From a virus, in the IMG/VR virus record IMGVR_UViG_3300020220_005081, positions 1 to 64,000 of that record: 64,000 bases of DNA. One strand, written 5' to 3'. Below the pieces are notes generated by a model. The model worked only from the letters and a program-made list of their open reading frames with translations. It was not told the DNA's origin and made no database searches. Of the stretch, positions 7,637 to 15,599 are shown piece by piece (the first letter of the stretch is position 1; every line of letters begins with the position of its first letter). Made by a program: the position numbers and the translations under genes.

Positions 7637-8373
7637 TGAATTGGTTTCAAAAGAATTTCAAAACTATCATCTATACGGCATTTTTGGTTCCAATCATCAC
7701 GGTAGCAATAGTTTCAATATCTCACGTTACTAAATGGTACGGTATCTCCAATCCAATAAGTTGGGCAATATACCTATCGATCGGTGTTGAGATAGCTGCG
7801 TTATCAGCACTTGCGGCAATAACCGCTGAAATGGGAAAGAAAGTTTATTTTCCATTCGGTATAGTAACACTAATACAATTCATTGGAAACATATTTTTTG
7901 CATATCAGTATATTGATGTAAACGGACAAACTTTCATAGATTGGGTTGACATGGTTGATCCTGTTGTAAGTTATTTAGGAGTTGAATCAGGTGACATAAT
8001 TGGTCATAAAAGATTCTTGGCTCTAATTTCAGGCGGTATGTTACCCCTCATTTCCTTATCATTCCTTCATATGCTTGTGAAGTTTGAGGAGGAAGAAAAA
8101 AATAAAGTGAAAGAGGTTATCCCTCAAGAAATTGATATTGATAAATTAAGTTTAGAAGCAGGGAAAAGAGAATTTATCAGTGAACAAGAAAAATATTCTC
8201 CAACTAAGGAAGACTTGATAAAACTACAGGAAGAATTGGATAAACTCCAAAATAAAAATTTCTCAAAAATCGAGGAACCTTCTGTAACTCCGACAGAACC
8301 ATTGAAAGAGGAAGACATCCAAATCGAGACCTCCGACAAAAAAGTTTTGAACTACAAGAATAGAAATGCTTAA
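7636..8373 (+). CDS. multi-pass membrane protein with charged tail
   Basis: A 245-residue protein with four hydrophobic segments (about 11-30, 43-65, 75-95 and 128-148) and a long cytoplasm-type tail rich in E and K with coiled-coil potential (EEEEKNKVKEVIP, LIKLQEELDKLQNK). Function unknown. It overlaps the amidase gene by 8 nt, so a holin-like or anchoring role is conceivable, but holins are usually shorter. Confidence 0.72.
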   Translation: MNWFQKNFKTIIYTAFLVPIITVAIVSISHVTKWYGISNPISWAIYLSIGVEIAALSALAAITAEMGKKVYFPFGIVTLIQFIGNIFFAYQYIDVNGQTFIDWVDMVDPVVSYLGVESGDIIGHKRFLALISGGMLPLISLSFLHMLVKFEEEEKNKVKEVIPQEIDIDKLSLEAGKREFISEQEKYSPTKEDLIKLQEELDKLQNKNFSKIEEPSVTPTEPLKEEDIQIETSDKKVLNYKNRNA

Positions 8374-8980
8374 TATAGTTTCATATGGTAATTTCAAAGG
8401 AAAAGGAAAACATAAGATAAAAAAACAAATTATATTGTGCCATACTTCAAGGGAAATACAAAATTATATGGCCTCCCTTAATTTCAGATACAACTCACAA
8501 TACGATAAGATACCAAACTATTTAATTTCAAGATCTGGAGAGATTTATCAGTTGTTACATGATCATTCTTATTCAAACATTATGTTTGACGAATCAATAA
8601 ATAAGAATGCAATATTCGTAATGCTCGAGAATCTTGGATGGCTTGAAAAGAAACCTTTAACTGAGTTTTACGTTAATTGGATTGGTAATATTTATAAACA
8701 AGGTATATTCGAAAAAAAGTGGAGAGAATACTTCCTATGGCAACCTTATACAACAACTCAGATAGAAACAACTGCTGAGCTTTGTAAGGTAATCTTGGAA
8801 GAAAACTCAATTGAAAAGAACTTCATAGGTCACAATACCAGAATAGATGGTGTTGAAAAATATGAAGGGGTTGTATGTAGGAGTAATTTTGATACTATGT
8901 ACACAGACCCAAGTCCGGCTTTCGATTATCAGTACCTACAAAAAAAAATAGAAAATGAATACACATCAAAGCAGATATGA
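8366..8980 (+). CDS. N-acetylmuramoyl-L-alanine amidase-like protein (endolysin candidate)
   Basis: This 204-residue protein has the order of landmarks of type-2 amidases/PGRP folds. A first-ligand segment IILCHTSRE is near 23. NYLISRSGEIYQLL matches the 'yhi-i--dG-iyql' strand. IFVMLENLGWL is a core strand. ETTAELCKVILEEN is the helix, NFIGHNTRIDG carries the GH zinc ligand, and TDPSPAFDY corresponds to the 'DPGPAFDW' end motif. Amidases of this fold cut the peptide from peptidoglycan muramic acid. No signal peptide is seen, so release would need a holin. It is the best endolysin candidate in the window. Confidence 0.75.
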   Translation: MLNIVSYGNFKGKGKHKIKKQIILCHTSREIQNYMASLNFRYNSQYDKIPNYLISRSGEIYQLLHDHSYSNIMFDESINKNAIFVMLENLGWLEKKPLTEFYVNWIGNIYKQGIFEKKWREYFLWQPYTTTQIETTAELCKVILEENSIEKNFIGHNTRIDGVEKYEGVVCRSNFDTMYTDPSPAFDYQYLQKKIENEYTSKQI

Positions 8981-9551
8981 TGAAATAAAGGATCTTTTGA
9001 GAAAATCAAAAATGATTTTGGAACAAGAGACAACAAATGATTTTGTAAATAGTGGTGAGAAATTAGGTCAGCCGAACTTAGCTAAAAGTATAGAGAATAA
9101 AATTGAGAACGACATCGATTACGAGACCTACGAAGAAGATGAAGAGGAGGGTAAGTCTTCCTCTGATAAGTCACAGGCATACAGAATCAGTGGTGGTATA
9201 TTAGTTTTACACGGTAAAGACGAACATGACACCGAAATTACAACTGACGACAAGATTGCATTCCAAGAAACAATGGATGAGTTTATTGATGACGTATCAG
9301 ATCTTGTTGACTTCAACGAGTTAAATGTATATCCAAATAACGTAGAGTGGAGTGGTAAGGTAATAGATTATGATCTTGAATTTGTATTCTCAATTGGAGA
9401 GACAAACGGAGTTTATATCAATGGAGATATGATGAAAGTCAGCACTGAATTTTTGGATTTTGTTTCTAAGTTGAAACAATTTTATGATAAATTCAAATCT
9501 AAATGGGCTAAGGTTTTAGCTTCTAGAAAGAAAACACCAACAAATGATTAA
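8955..9551 (+). CDS. acidic hypothetical protein, structural type
   Basis: A 198-residue protein overlapping the amidase gene by 26 nt and the next gene by 8 nt. Residues 1-40 are helical. Residues 50-75 are a very acidic linker (YETYEEDEEEGKSSSDKS). The C-terminal 120 residues look globular (YRISGGILVLHGKDE, DYDLEFVFSIGETNGVYING). No family is recognised. Acidic linkers with a compact C-terminal domain are common in virion or scaffold proteins, but that is only suggestive. Confidence 0.68.
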   Translation: MNTHQSRYDEIKDLLRKSKMILEQETTNDFVNSGEKLGQPNLAKSIENKIENDIDYETYEEDEEEGKSSSDKSQAYRISGGILVLHGKDEHDTEITTDDKIAFQETMDEFIDDVSDLVDFNELNVYPNNVEWSGKVIDYDLEFVFSIGETNGVYINGDMMKVSTEFLDFVSKLKQFYDKFKSKWAKVLASRKKTPTND

Positions 9552-9906
9552 TATTATTAATTTTCTGAAGGCACACTACAAGACAATCCTCGCCGCGTTA
9601 TTTGGACTCTATGTTCTTTATTATTTAATCTTCTTTTTGACACCATCGGTCAGAATGCTAAAAACAGATAAAGCGCAAATCAACTCATTAAATGTAACAA
9701 TCAAACAACTCCATCAAGACAATTTAAAGTTGGAAGAGAAGATTGATAACTATGACCAAAAGATTGATGACGTAAATAATTCAATCGATAAAATCAAAGG
9801 TCAAAAGACCATCGTAAAAGAAATATACTATGAAAAGATTAATAGTGTTGACAAGCTTACTATTCGTGAGCTTGACAGTTTTTTCACAGACAGATACAAG
9901 TACTAA
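9544..9906 (+). CDS. i-spanin-like protein (Rz type)
   Basis: A 120-residue protein with a single N-terminal membrane span (ILAALFGLYVLYYLIFFLT, about 14-32) followed by a long periplasmic coiled coil (LNVTIKQLHQDNLKLEEKID, IDDVNNSIDKIKGQ). This is the layout of inner-membrane spanins. The downstream gene, with a signal peptide, begins inside it in another frame, as Rz1 does inside Rz. With an amidase 564 nt upstream, a spanin role is the simplest reading, though a virion membrane-anchored coil is not excluded. Confidence 0.62.
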   Translation: MINIINFLKAHYKTILAALFGLYVLYYLIFFLTPSVRMLKTDKAQINSLNVTIKQLHQDNLKLEEKIDNYDQKIDDVNNSIDKIKGQKTIVKEIYYEKINSVDKLTIRELDSFFTDRYKY

Positions 9907-10240
9907 TGTAAAGTGTTTTCCAACTCCGATTGTGAGACAAATAATGAAGGATTTGATCACAGGTGATTCAGCAAAAGCACAACTAAAATTAACTGAGGAA
10001 ATATTATCAGAAACTGAGAAAAAGATTTCCATCAAAGATAGTGTGATTGTCACTCTTAAAATGAAAGAATCAAACTATCTCACAATAATTGATGGTGAGA
10101 AACAAAAGTTCCAAATCCAAGAAAGCTATACAAAGAACTTGGAACGGGATCTTAAGAGAGAAAGAGTAAAAAATAAATTTAAATCAATTCTAGGCACCGG
10201 AATCATCGCAGCTATGGGATTCTTTTTAATAACAAAGTAA
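9830..10240 (+). CDS. exported coiled-coil protein, spanin partner candidate
   Basis: A 136-residue frame overlapping the previous gene by 77 nt. It has a signal peptide (MKRLIVLTSLLFVSLTVFSQ), a long charged coiled-coil middle (LKLTEEILSETEKKISIKDS, SYTKNLERDLKRERVKNKF) and a C-terminal hydrophobic helix (ILGTGIIAAMGFFLITK). Classical o-spanins are shorter lipoproteins with a Cys, absent here. The two-membrane layout with an exported N-terminus and a membrane tail is closer to a unimolecular or unusual spanin. Real coding is supported by the signal peptide and by the stop overlapping the next ATG at 10240. Confidence 0.65.
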   Translation: MKRLIVLTSLLFVSLTVFSQTDTSTNVKCFPTPIVRQIMKDLITGDSAKAQLKLTEEILSETEKKISIKDSVIVTLKMKESNYLTIIDGEKQKFQIQESYTKNLERDLKRERVKNKFKSILGTGIIAAMGFFLITK

Positions 10241-10485
10241 TGGCACTTACAAGCTCAGAAATAAAGGAAATTGAGATATTGATCCGTAAAGAAATTAGAT
10301 CTTTTATGGAAACAAATACCGTACGACAATTCGAAGAAAAATTGATGGATAGGGTTTACAAAGAAATGAAGAGAGGAAAACTCGAAGATGAAGTAAAAGA
10401 TATAGCATTAAAAATGTTCCGTGAGTTCTATCAGTTTATGTGGATGAACAGATCTTATTGGGAACCTAGACTTAAAAACGCATAA
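10240..10485 (+). CDS. small conserved helical phage protein
   Basis: This 81-residue, almost wholly helical protein (SSEIKEIEILIRKEIRSFM, QFEEKLMDRVYKEMKRGK, MFREFYQFMWMNRSYWEP) has the look of a small protein family that recurs in T4-like and marine phages. Its function is not known to me. It overlaps both neighbours by 1 nt (TAATG), so it is coupled with the spanin-like and ParB-like genes. Confidence 0.75.
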   Translation: MALTSSEIKEIEILIRKEIRSFMETNTVRQFEEKLMDRVYKEMKRGKLEDEVKDIALKMFREFYQFMWMNRSYWEPRLKNA

Positions 10486-11846
10486 TGAACCGTAATATTA
10501 CAGCAGCATTTAAATTGGGGTTGGATAAAGCATATTCCCAACTTGGTGATAGTGTCGGTCATCCTGAAGTGATGCTTTCCGCAGCAAGATTGAAATCATC
10601 TCTTAAAGAGGAAAACACCGGTATCAAATATCTTCAACCTAATTTTGAAAGAGAATTTGACGAGGTTAAAAGATATAGGGAGTTCGAAGGATTATCTAAG
10701 AAAAAATGGATTGAAATTGCAAAAAAAGGAACTATAACCACTTTCGAAAGAATCAAAAAAAACTTGGGAAATGTTGATTTGGACTTCGAAAAACTCGACA
10801 GAGATAAAAGAGCAAGATTTCAGGCTGATTTCAAAAACAAGAAAATTGAAGCTCCAATAGCTGTGAAATTAAATAAAAATAATTATGATCTTTTGGGTGG
10901 TAATACAAGGCTTGCTGGTTTATTGAAACATGGTATCAATCCTATAATATGGCTTATAGATGCTACAAAAAAAGATAAAGTTGAAGCTAAAGAACAAGAT
11001 AAGGTCTCGGCAAAAAAACAATTCTCACAGGACCTTCAACAAGATCCCGACTTTATTGAATTCAAAAAAAGATCTAAGTATAAACAAGATAATAAAGATT
11101 TCAATTTCGGCACTCCAAACGTAACATCGGATGATCCTTTCATAAGTAAGAAAAAATTCAAACATGTTGGGAAGGGAGAGTATGCTGAGACCACAGGAGC
11201 TTCATCCGCTGGATCCTACGTAGGCCCTTTTGCAATCAACTCTAAATTTGCACAAAAAAGTAATTCTGAAACACCTAAATCTGAATTAGGTGAAGTACAA
11301 TATGATAATTACGATCTTCAATTTCTTAAAGTCGCAACCAACAATGATGGTAATACATTCAGAGTTGGTGATAAAGCAATTGCCTTCGATAGATTTAAAC
11401 CAATCAGAATCATTTCTTTACAAAAAGACAATAAAGATAAAGTGATGGCTTATCACCGCGAAGGAGATTTTATGGCTTCTGTAAACATTGATGGATTGAT
11501 ACCATTGGGTAAACAAGTATCAAAAATCGAAGCAAACGAGGTAACAGGTGCTTCTTCAGCTGGTCAGTATTCAGGACCAGCAATGTGGGCTAAATCAACA
11601 AGCAAGAAAGATTGGAGAGGAGCATCCAAACCTTTGTATCAAGGAGGTAAATTTGTTCAAGTTAAAGGTAAATGTAAAAAATTCCCTTATTGTAATCAGG
11701 GGGACATAAAAGCTCTCAGGATTTGGGAGAATGAAAACATTAAAACAGCCATTAAAAGGGTCTGCGAAAATACAGGTCTAAGTGATATCACTATCAAAAG
11801 TATTTTACAATACGAAATGAACAATATCCATTCAAAAAAGCTATAA
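10485..11846 (+). CDS. ParB-like-domain protein with TGASSAG motifs
   Basis: A 453-residue protein. Residues about 95-170 contain a ParB/sulfiredoxin-like core: IEAPIAVKLNKNNYDLLGG then NTRLAGLLKHGINPIIWLI, with the G-N-T-R-L signature. Two copies of an unusual motif, TTGASSAGSYVGP (about residue 237) and VTGASSAGQYSGP (about 355), flank a globular region; the second is followed by a Lys/Cys-rich patch GKCKKFPYCNQGD. Similar T-G-(A/S)-SSAG segments occur in virion proteins of large phages. The combination suggests a virion or DNA-associated nuclease/CTPase-like protein, but the activity is not established. Confidence 0.72.
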   Translation: MNRNITAAFKLGLDKAYSQLGDSVGHPEVMLSAARLKSSLKEENTGIKYLQPNFEREFDEVKRYREFEGLSKKKWIEIAKKGTITTFERIKKNLGNVDLDFEKLDRDKRARFQADFKNKKIEAPIAVKLNKNNYDLLGGNTRLAGLLKHGINPIIWLIDATKKDKVEAKEQDKVSAKKQFSQDLQQDPDFIEFKKRSKYKQDNKDFNFGTPNVTSDDPFISKKKFKHVGKGEYAETTGASSAGSYVGPFAINSKFAQKSNSETPKSELGEVQYDNYDLQFLKVATNNDGNTFRVGDKAIAFDRFKPIRIISLQKDNKDKVMAYHREGDFMASVNIDGLIPLGKQVSKIEANEVTGASSAGQYSGPAMWAKSTSKKDWRGASKPLYQGGKFVQVKGKCKKFPYCNQGDIKALRIWENENIKTAIKRVCENTGLSDITIKSILQYEMNNIHSKKL

Positions 11847-11852
11847 TCAAAG

Positions 11853-11860
11853 ATATTTAT
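11853..11860 (+). promoter_or_regulatory. TATATTTAT-class motif upstream of 11876
   Basis: ATATTTAT lies 15 nt before the start codon at 11876 in the short gap after the ParB-like gene. Confidence 0.4.
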
Positions 11861-11875
11861 ATTAAAATAATCAAA

Positions 11876-13270
11876 ATGGACAAATTCGAAAATTATATTG
11901 ATAAAGTAATCCAAAAAGTTTTGACTGAAGCGGCAGAACAAAAAGCGTCTGAGGTTTCTGAAAAACTACATGGTAAACAAAAGGAAATAGATAAAAACAA
12001 AAACGGTAAGAAACACACAAAAGAGGGTTTCGAAGATGAGATTGATATTGATAGAATGGACTTGAATCCACCCGAAGAGGATTTGGAAATCGGAGAATTT
12101 GATCCAAGAGATAAATCATGGGAGGAAATCAAAGCACACACAGGAGCCCCTGATTATTCAGAAATAGATGAGATGGATGTTGACCCGGAATATATCGACC
12201 CTAAAGATGGAGAATTAGATGAAGTTGAAGCCAATGAAGCTGAGACAGCTGAAGGTAATGCATTTACAGGAGCACTTGCCAAAGCTAAAGAAGAGGGTAA
12301 AAACTCTTTTGAAGTTGACGGAAAGAAATTCAATGTCAAAGAAGCAGAGGACAAATGGATACAAAAGACAAAGATGAAGAAAGGTGCTTTACACAAGAAA
12401 CTTGGAGTTCCTGAGGGAAGCAAAATACCAAAGTCAAAATTAAATTCTCTTAAAAAAGAATTAACTGCAAAAGCTAAGGGAGATAAGAAATTGTCTTCGG
12501 AAGATTTGAAGACTCTGAAGCAAGTTAATATGGCTCTAACTTTAGGTGGTCTAAAAGAATCAAAATTTAATCTCAATTCTTTACAATTAAATGAAAATGA
12601 ATTGATTGATTTAATTGAGAAAATTGTAGTCGAACAGGAAGTAAATAAAACTAAGGGAAATATCGCTGACAAAACACCAAAAGGACTCGAAGTTGCTGAA
12701 AAAGTACATAGAGAGGATGGAAAAGAAAATAAATCAGCGTTAGAAGCTGTAACAAAAAAGTTAAGAGAATATTTGAAGGATGCATCGAAAGGCAACTTTG
12801 AACCAAATCCTAAAAATTTCCCAAAGGGTAATGGAGAACTGGCAAAGATGGATAAGAAAGCATATACACCTGACGCAGATGTTGAGGAATATATTGAAGA
12901 ATTTTCCTATGGTGGTGGGATGGAAAACTTAGACTATGATGAAATAAAACCAAACGAAGAGTGGATGGAAAACACAATTGTTGGGTCATCTAAAACAGGA
13001 AACTCTCAAAAATACGCAAACGCGGTTGAAACTGAACTCGGTGAGAAAATTAACAATAAGAGAAAGAAAAATATATTCTCTCAAGAAAAAAAGAATTCTT
13101 ACAAGAGAGTTGACCAACCTACTTCAGGTGACAACAAATCTAAGGGTCAAAAAGATTCAGACAAACTTTTTGCTAAATTAGAATCGACGGAGGATAAAAA
13201 TAATAAATTAGTTGTGGAGCAACTTGAAAAGATGAAACATCTGTTTTCTTACAGTCAGAAAACTCAATAA
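11876..13270 (+). CDS. acidic structural-type protein with KKGALHKKLG motif
   Basis: A 464-residue, highly charged, low-complexity protein. The N-terminus MDKFENYIDKVIQKVLTE ends in an (L/I)-x-E site, like T4 capsid-targeting propeptides. Residues about 130-225 hold a compact domain with FEVDGKKFNVKEAEDKW, MKKGALHKKLGVPEGSKIP and KSKLNSLKKELTAKAK, a motif seen in head or scaffold-like proteins of large phages. A second copy of the terminal motif, LNENELIDLIEKIVVEQ, lies near 245-262. The rest is disordered and acidic or basic. Likely an internal virion or prohead protein; the exact role is unknown. Confidence 0.7.
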   Translation: MDKFENYIDKVIQKVLTEAAEQKASEVSEKLHGKQKEIDKNKNGKKHTKEGFEDEIDIDRMDLNPPEEDLEIGEFDPRDKSWEEIKAHTGAPDYSEIDEMDVDPEYIDPKDGELDEVEANEAETAEGNAFTGALAKAKEEGKNSFEVDGKKFNVKEAEDKWIQKTKMKKGALHKKLGVPEGSKIPKSKLNSLKKELTAKAKGDKKLSSEDLKTLKQVNMALTLGGLKESKFNLNSLQLNENELIDLIEKIVVEQEVNKTKGNIADKTPKGLEVAEKVHREDGKENKSALEAVTKKLREYLKDASKGNFEPNPKNFPKGNGELAKMDKKAYTPDADVEEYIEEFSYGGGMENLDYDEIKPNEEWMENTIVGSSKTGNSQKYANAVETELGEKINNKRKKNIFSQEKKNSYKRVDQPTSGDNKSKGQKDSDKLFAKLESTEDKNNKLVVEQLEKMKHLFSYSQKTQ

Positions 13271-13296
13271 CTTCACAAATAATAACAATAATCTAT

Positions 13297-13335
13297 ATTC
13301 TCCATAGGATGGCAAATTCTATGGAGAATTTTTTT
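13297..13335 (+). terminator. hairpin plus T run overlapping a start codon
   Basis: A perfect 11-bp inverted repeat, ATTCTCCATAG (13297-13307) and CTATGGAGAAT (13319-13329), is followed by seven Ts. It looks like an intrinsic terminator for the 11876 gene. The loop holds ATG 13309 and the 3' arm holds ATG 13321, both possible starts of the next gene, so it could also work as an attenuator or occlude translation. Confidence 0.65.
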
Positions 13336-13782
13336 AGGTGGATGTCAAAACCAGTTGCAAACGACGAAGTTCAAATTTGGTTCAGCGTACACAACATGAT
13401 ACCTGAGAAGATAGAGTTATACGGTGATTTGTTCAAAAGTCTTTTCAAGATTATGGGTGACACCTATTTGGGGTCAGAAGAATCTGAGACCAAAATAAAT
13501 TTGACCGTTGATGACAAATTAAATCACTTTGAATGGTGTTGGGGTAAATTGTTGGATAACTTCAATAAAGAAAATATTAAGATCAAAGAATCTGGTGCTC
13601 ACAAAGATTACTTTTGGGAGTTCTTTAAAGACACCTATTATAATCAAAAGGATCAACGAGTAAAATTGTCAATCTCTCAATTTATTGATGATGTGTTTAG
13701 CTTACAAAAGCCATTTACCAAATCAGATTTGGATATCCTTACAGAGCTCTATAAGTCTCTTGAAAAAAATATAGAATACTAA
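13309..13782 (+). CDS. hypothetical protein, 157 residues
   Basis: An aromatic-rich protein (MENFFRWMSKPV, VQIWFSVHNMIPEKIELYGD, HFEWCWGKLLDNF, YFWEFFKDTYYNQ). The start may be ATG 13309 (MANSMENFF) or 13321 (MENFF); both lie inside the hairpin at 13297-13335. No family is recognised. It is followed by a 77-nt gap with T-rich sequence before the Hc1-like gene. Confidence 0.75.
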   Translation: MANSMENFFRWMSKPVANDEVQIWFSVHNMIPEKIELYGDLFKSLFKIMGDTYLGSEESETKINLTVDDKLNHFEWCWGKLLDNFNKENIKIKESGAHKDYFWEFFKDTYYNQKDQRVKLSISQFIDDVFSLQKPFTKSDLDILTELYKSLEKNIEY

Positions 13783-13859
13783 AAAAGTTTCATTGTATTT
13801 ACTCTGAAGGGGGTTTTTTTATATTTCCTATAATAAACTTTACATAATTTTTTTTTAAA

Positions 13860-14036
13860 ATGGAAACATTAGAGCAAATTAAAGAGTTGACTGAACTGCT
13901 TTCAGTTGACACCACTAAATTTTTCAAAGGAAACAAAAGTGCAGGTACAAGAGCAAGAAAGGCAGCTCAAGAATTGAAAGCACTTCTTCAGAAATTAAGA
14001 GGCGAGATTTTGGAACATAAAAAAACTGAAGAGTGA
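13860..14036 (+). CDS. histone H1-like protein (Hc1 type)
   Basis: A 58-residue basic helical protein. TTKFFKGNKSAGTRARKAAQ followed by ELKALLQKLRGEILEHKK is the conserved core of Bacteroidetes Hc1-like proteins, with the K-G-N-(K)-(S/A)-AGTR-R signature. Hc1 proteins bind and condense DNA. A phage copy could compact phage DNA or disturb the host nucleoid. Its stop TGA overlaps the next ATG at 14036. The host-type signature supports a Bacteroidetes host and possible acquisition from it. Confidence 0.85.
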   Translation: METLEQIKELTELLSVDTTKFFKGNKSAGTRARKAAQELKALLQKLRGEILEHKKTEE

Positions 14037-14221
14037 TGATTAACCAATCAACATTATATTTGTTTTTATTCTATTGGTCAGTCTTAGTCTTATCAAGGAC
14101 GTTGTTCATTTTTGCTACAACCGTTTTTGGTAAGAACCCAAAACCGATCAATATGTCTAAGACAGAATTAATTTTGAACAGTTTGACATTAACTTACATA
14201 ATCACTTACCTAACAATATGA
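14036..14221 (+). CDS. small two-span membrane protein
   Basis: Starting at ATG 14036, the 61-residue product has two hydrophobic helices (LYLFLFYWSVLVLSRTLFIF and LILNSLTLTYIITYLTI) joined by a basic loop GKNPKPINMSK. The gene is translationally coupled to the Hc1-like gene, and its stop overlaps the next ATG at 14218. No function assigned. Confidence 0.7.
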   Translation: MINQSTLYLFLFYWSVLVLSRTLFIFATTVFGKNPKPINMSKTELILNSLTLTYIITYLTI

Positions 14222-14715
14222 GTTTTTATAAAGAATTACAAATTTTTTCGGAGTACATTCATTCTATCCGATTTCTCGATGGGTATATTACAATAGACTT
14301 GAAATTTCCAATGAATTGGGGATTACCTAAAAGTCTCACAGCAGAAGATAAAGTTATACCTTTCGATTCGGGGGAACAAAACCTCAAGGGAATATCGTTT
14401 GTTTGTTCTTTTGAGGAATCGGAAGTCACCGAAACAATTTCAAAAATCAATAAAGTCATCAAACTTAACAAAGATAGGGAGCTGAAGGAAAAATTATTCA
14501 AAGAAACAATTGATACTTTGAAGAGGACTTTCGAAACGACTGATTTAGATACCCTAAAATCTCTATACTTTGACTTTGAAAAAAAAGAAAATACTTTAGA
14601 AGATGGGACAACACGAGGAACATCACTTGAATTGGTTGAAGAGCGAACAGCACAAAGATCAAAAAGAACTAGAATTAGAAAAGAAGAAACTAGTACGAGA
14701 GATAAGGAATCTTGA
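14218..14715 (+). CDS. hypothetical conserved phage-type protein
   Basis: A 165-residue protein. The N-terminal half contains SEYIHSIRFLDGYITIDLKF then PMNWGLPKSL, a pattern I associate with uncharacterised proteins of large marine phages. The C-terminal half is a helical, charged segment (DRELKEKLFKETIDTLKRTF) ending in a basic low-complexity tail. That tail is encoded in the region overlapped by the frame at 14603. Function unknown. Confidence 0.72.
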   Translation: MSFYKELQIFSEYIHSIRFLDGYITIDLKFPMNWGLPKSLTAEDKVIPFDSGEQNLKGISFVCSFEESEVTETISKINKVIKLNKDRELKEKLFKETIDTLKRTFETTDLDTLKSLYFDFEKKENTLEDGTTRGTSLELVEERTAQRSKRTRIRKEETSTRDKES

Positions 14716-14791
14716 TAAAAAACAATTATTTCCCGAGAATAAGAAATTAACAATATGGCAAAAACTAAAAATGGCGTTGATGGGACAGTAG
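14603..14791 (+). CDS. 62-residue protein overlapping both neighbours
   Basis: This frame overlaps the previous gene by 113 nt and the next by 37 nt. The product (MGQHEEHHLNWLKSEQHKDQ, helical charged middle, KKLTIWQKLKMALMGQ at the end) has a compact amphipathic C-terminus that looks selected, whereas the overlapped 14218 tail is low-complexity. I therefore think both frames are translated, but this is the least certain of the three. Confidence 0.5.
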   Translation: MGQHEEHHLNWLKSEQHKDQKELELEKKKLVREIRNLDKKQLFPENKKLTIWQKLKMALMGQ

Positions 14792-14976
14792 AACGGTTAG
14801 CGAAAATTGCTGACGAACTACAAAAATTACATCAAGGTAAGACGATGGTTGTGTTTGAAATGGGAGTGGAAGAATATGAAAATGCCGCGAAACAAATGAA
14901 AGTAAAAGATTCTAAAAGATTTACAATTGACATCTCAGGGACAGATTTCATTTTTCTTTTGACCTCGGATGAGTAG
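14755..14976 (+). CDS. hypothetical 73-residue protein
   Basis: Begins MAKTKNGVDGTVERLAKI, followed by a mixed alpha/beta region (TMVVFEMGVEEYENAAKQ, FTIDISGTDFIFLLTSDE). No family is recognised. Its end overlaps the 3' end of the convergent gene at 14948 by 29 nt. Confidence 0.72.
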   Translation: MAKTKNGVDGTVERLAKIADELQKLHQGKTMVVFEMGVEEYENAAKQMKVKDSKRFTIDISGTDFIFLLTSDE

Positions 14977-15598
14977 TATATTTCCTGTATAAAGTTTTTT
15001 TGTCGTAACCTTTTGATTCTAAAAAATTAAACAAATACTTCCTCTGGGGGGATGATGTATCACTAACAAAGATGCAATCCCCCCTTTTCATTTCGAAGAA
15101 ACTATGAGAAAGAACGTTTATAAATCTCTCTGCTTCTGACTCCGACTTTAGGGAGAATAATCTTATTTCATCATCGTTTTGTAATATTACCTTATTATTA
15201 AGGATCGACATTACCTTGATTGATGTGGTTGGCAAATATCTCGTTATAAAGAAATTCATTGTAATTTTCTTATTACGACTAATATCAAATATTGTCTCGG
15301 GGTATTTGTATGAAGATATCTTGAGAATATTAAATTCAGGGTCTTCGAGTTTAACCTTGATATTTCTACCAAATTCATCAGTCATATAAGTTGGTAGTAA
15401 CCTCTGAGAGTTTTTTTCTAACAGAGCTATTTCATAAACACATGGTATTGCATTCTCAACTTCACGATTAAAGACAACACTTTGGTTTTCAGAGATTAAA
15501 TTGTTAAAAAAACTGAGTGCTTTCTTACCGGTCTGAAACTTCTTTATTATTTTTTTCCTCTCTTTATTTTTGAATAGGACTATTATGAACTGAGACAT
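14948..15598 (-). CDS. hypothetical protein, 216 residues
   Basis: A minus-strand gene whose start codon is separated by a single base from the ATG of DnaJ on the other strand. The product has a basic N-terminus (FKNKERKKIIKKFQTGKKAL), a segment IPCVYEIALLEKNSQRLLPT and a C-terminal half with SFFEMKRGDCIFVSDTSSPQ. It resembles uncharacterised proteins of large phages but I cannot name a family. Its promoter must lie inside the dnaJ coding sequence. Confidence 0.7.
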   Translation of the reverse strand: MSQFIIVLFKNKERKKIIKKFQTGKKALSFFNNLISENQSVVFNREVENAIPCVYEIALLEKNSQRLLPTYMTDEFGRNIKVKLEDPEFNILKISSYKYPETIFDISRNKKITMNFFITRYLPTTSIKVMSILNNKVILQNDDEIRLFSLKSESEAERFINVLSHSFFEMKRGDCIFVSDTSSPQRKYLFNFLESKGYDKKTLYRKYTTHPRSKEK

Positions 15599-15599
15599 A

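Noticed and set aside
12154-12795. 213-codon minus-strand frame inside the acidic protein gene
   Set aside because: Ser/Phe-rich antisense of a Lys/Glu-rich gene; the plus frame has conserved KKGALHKKLG and an upstream motif.
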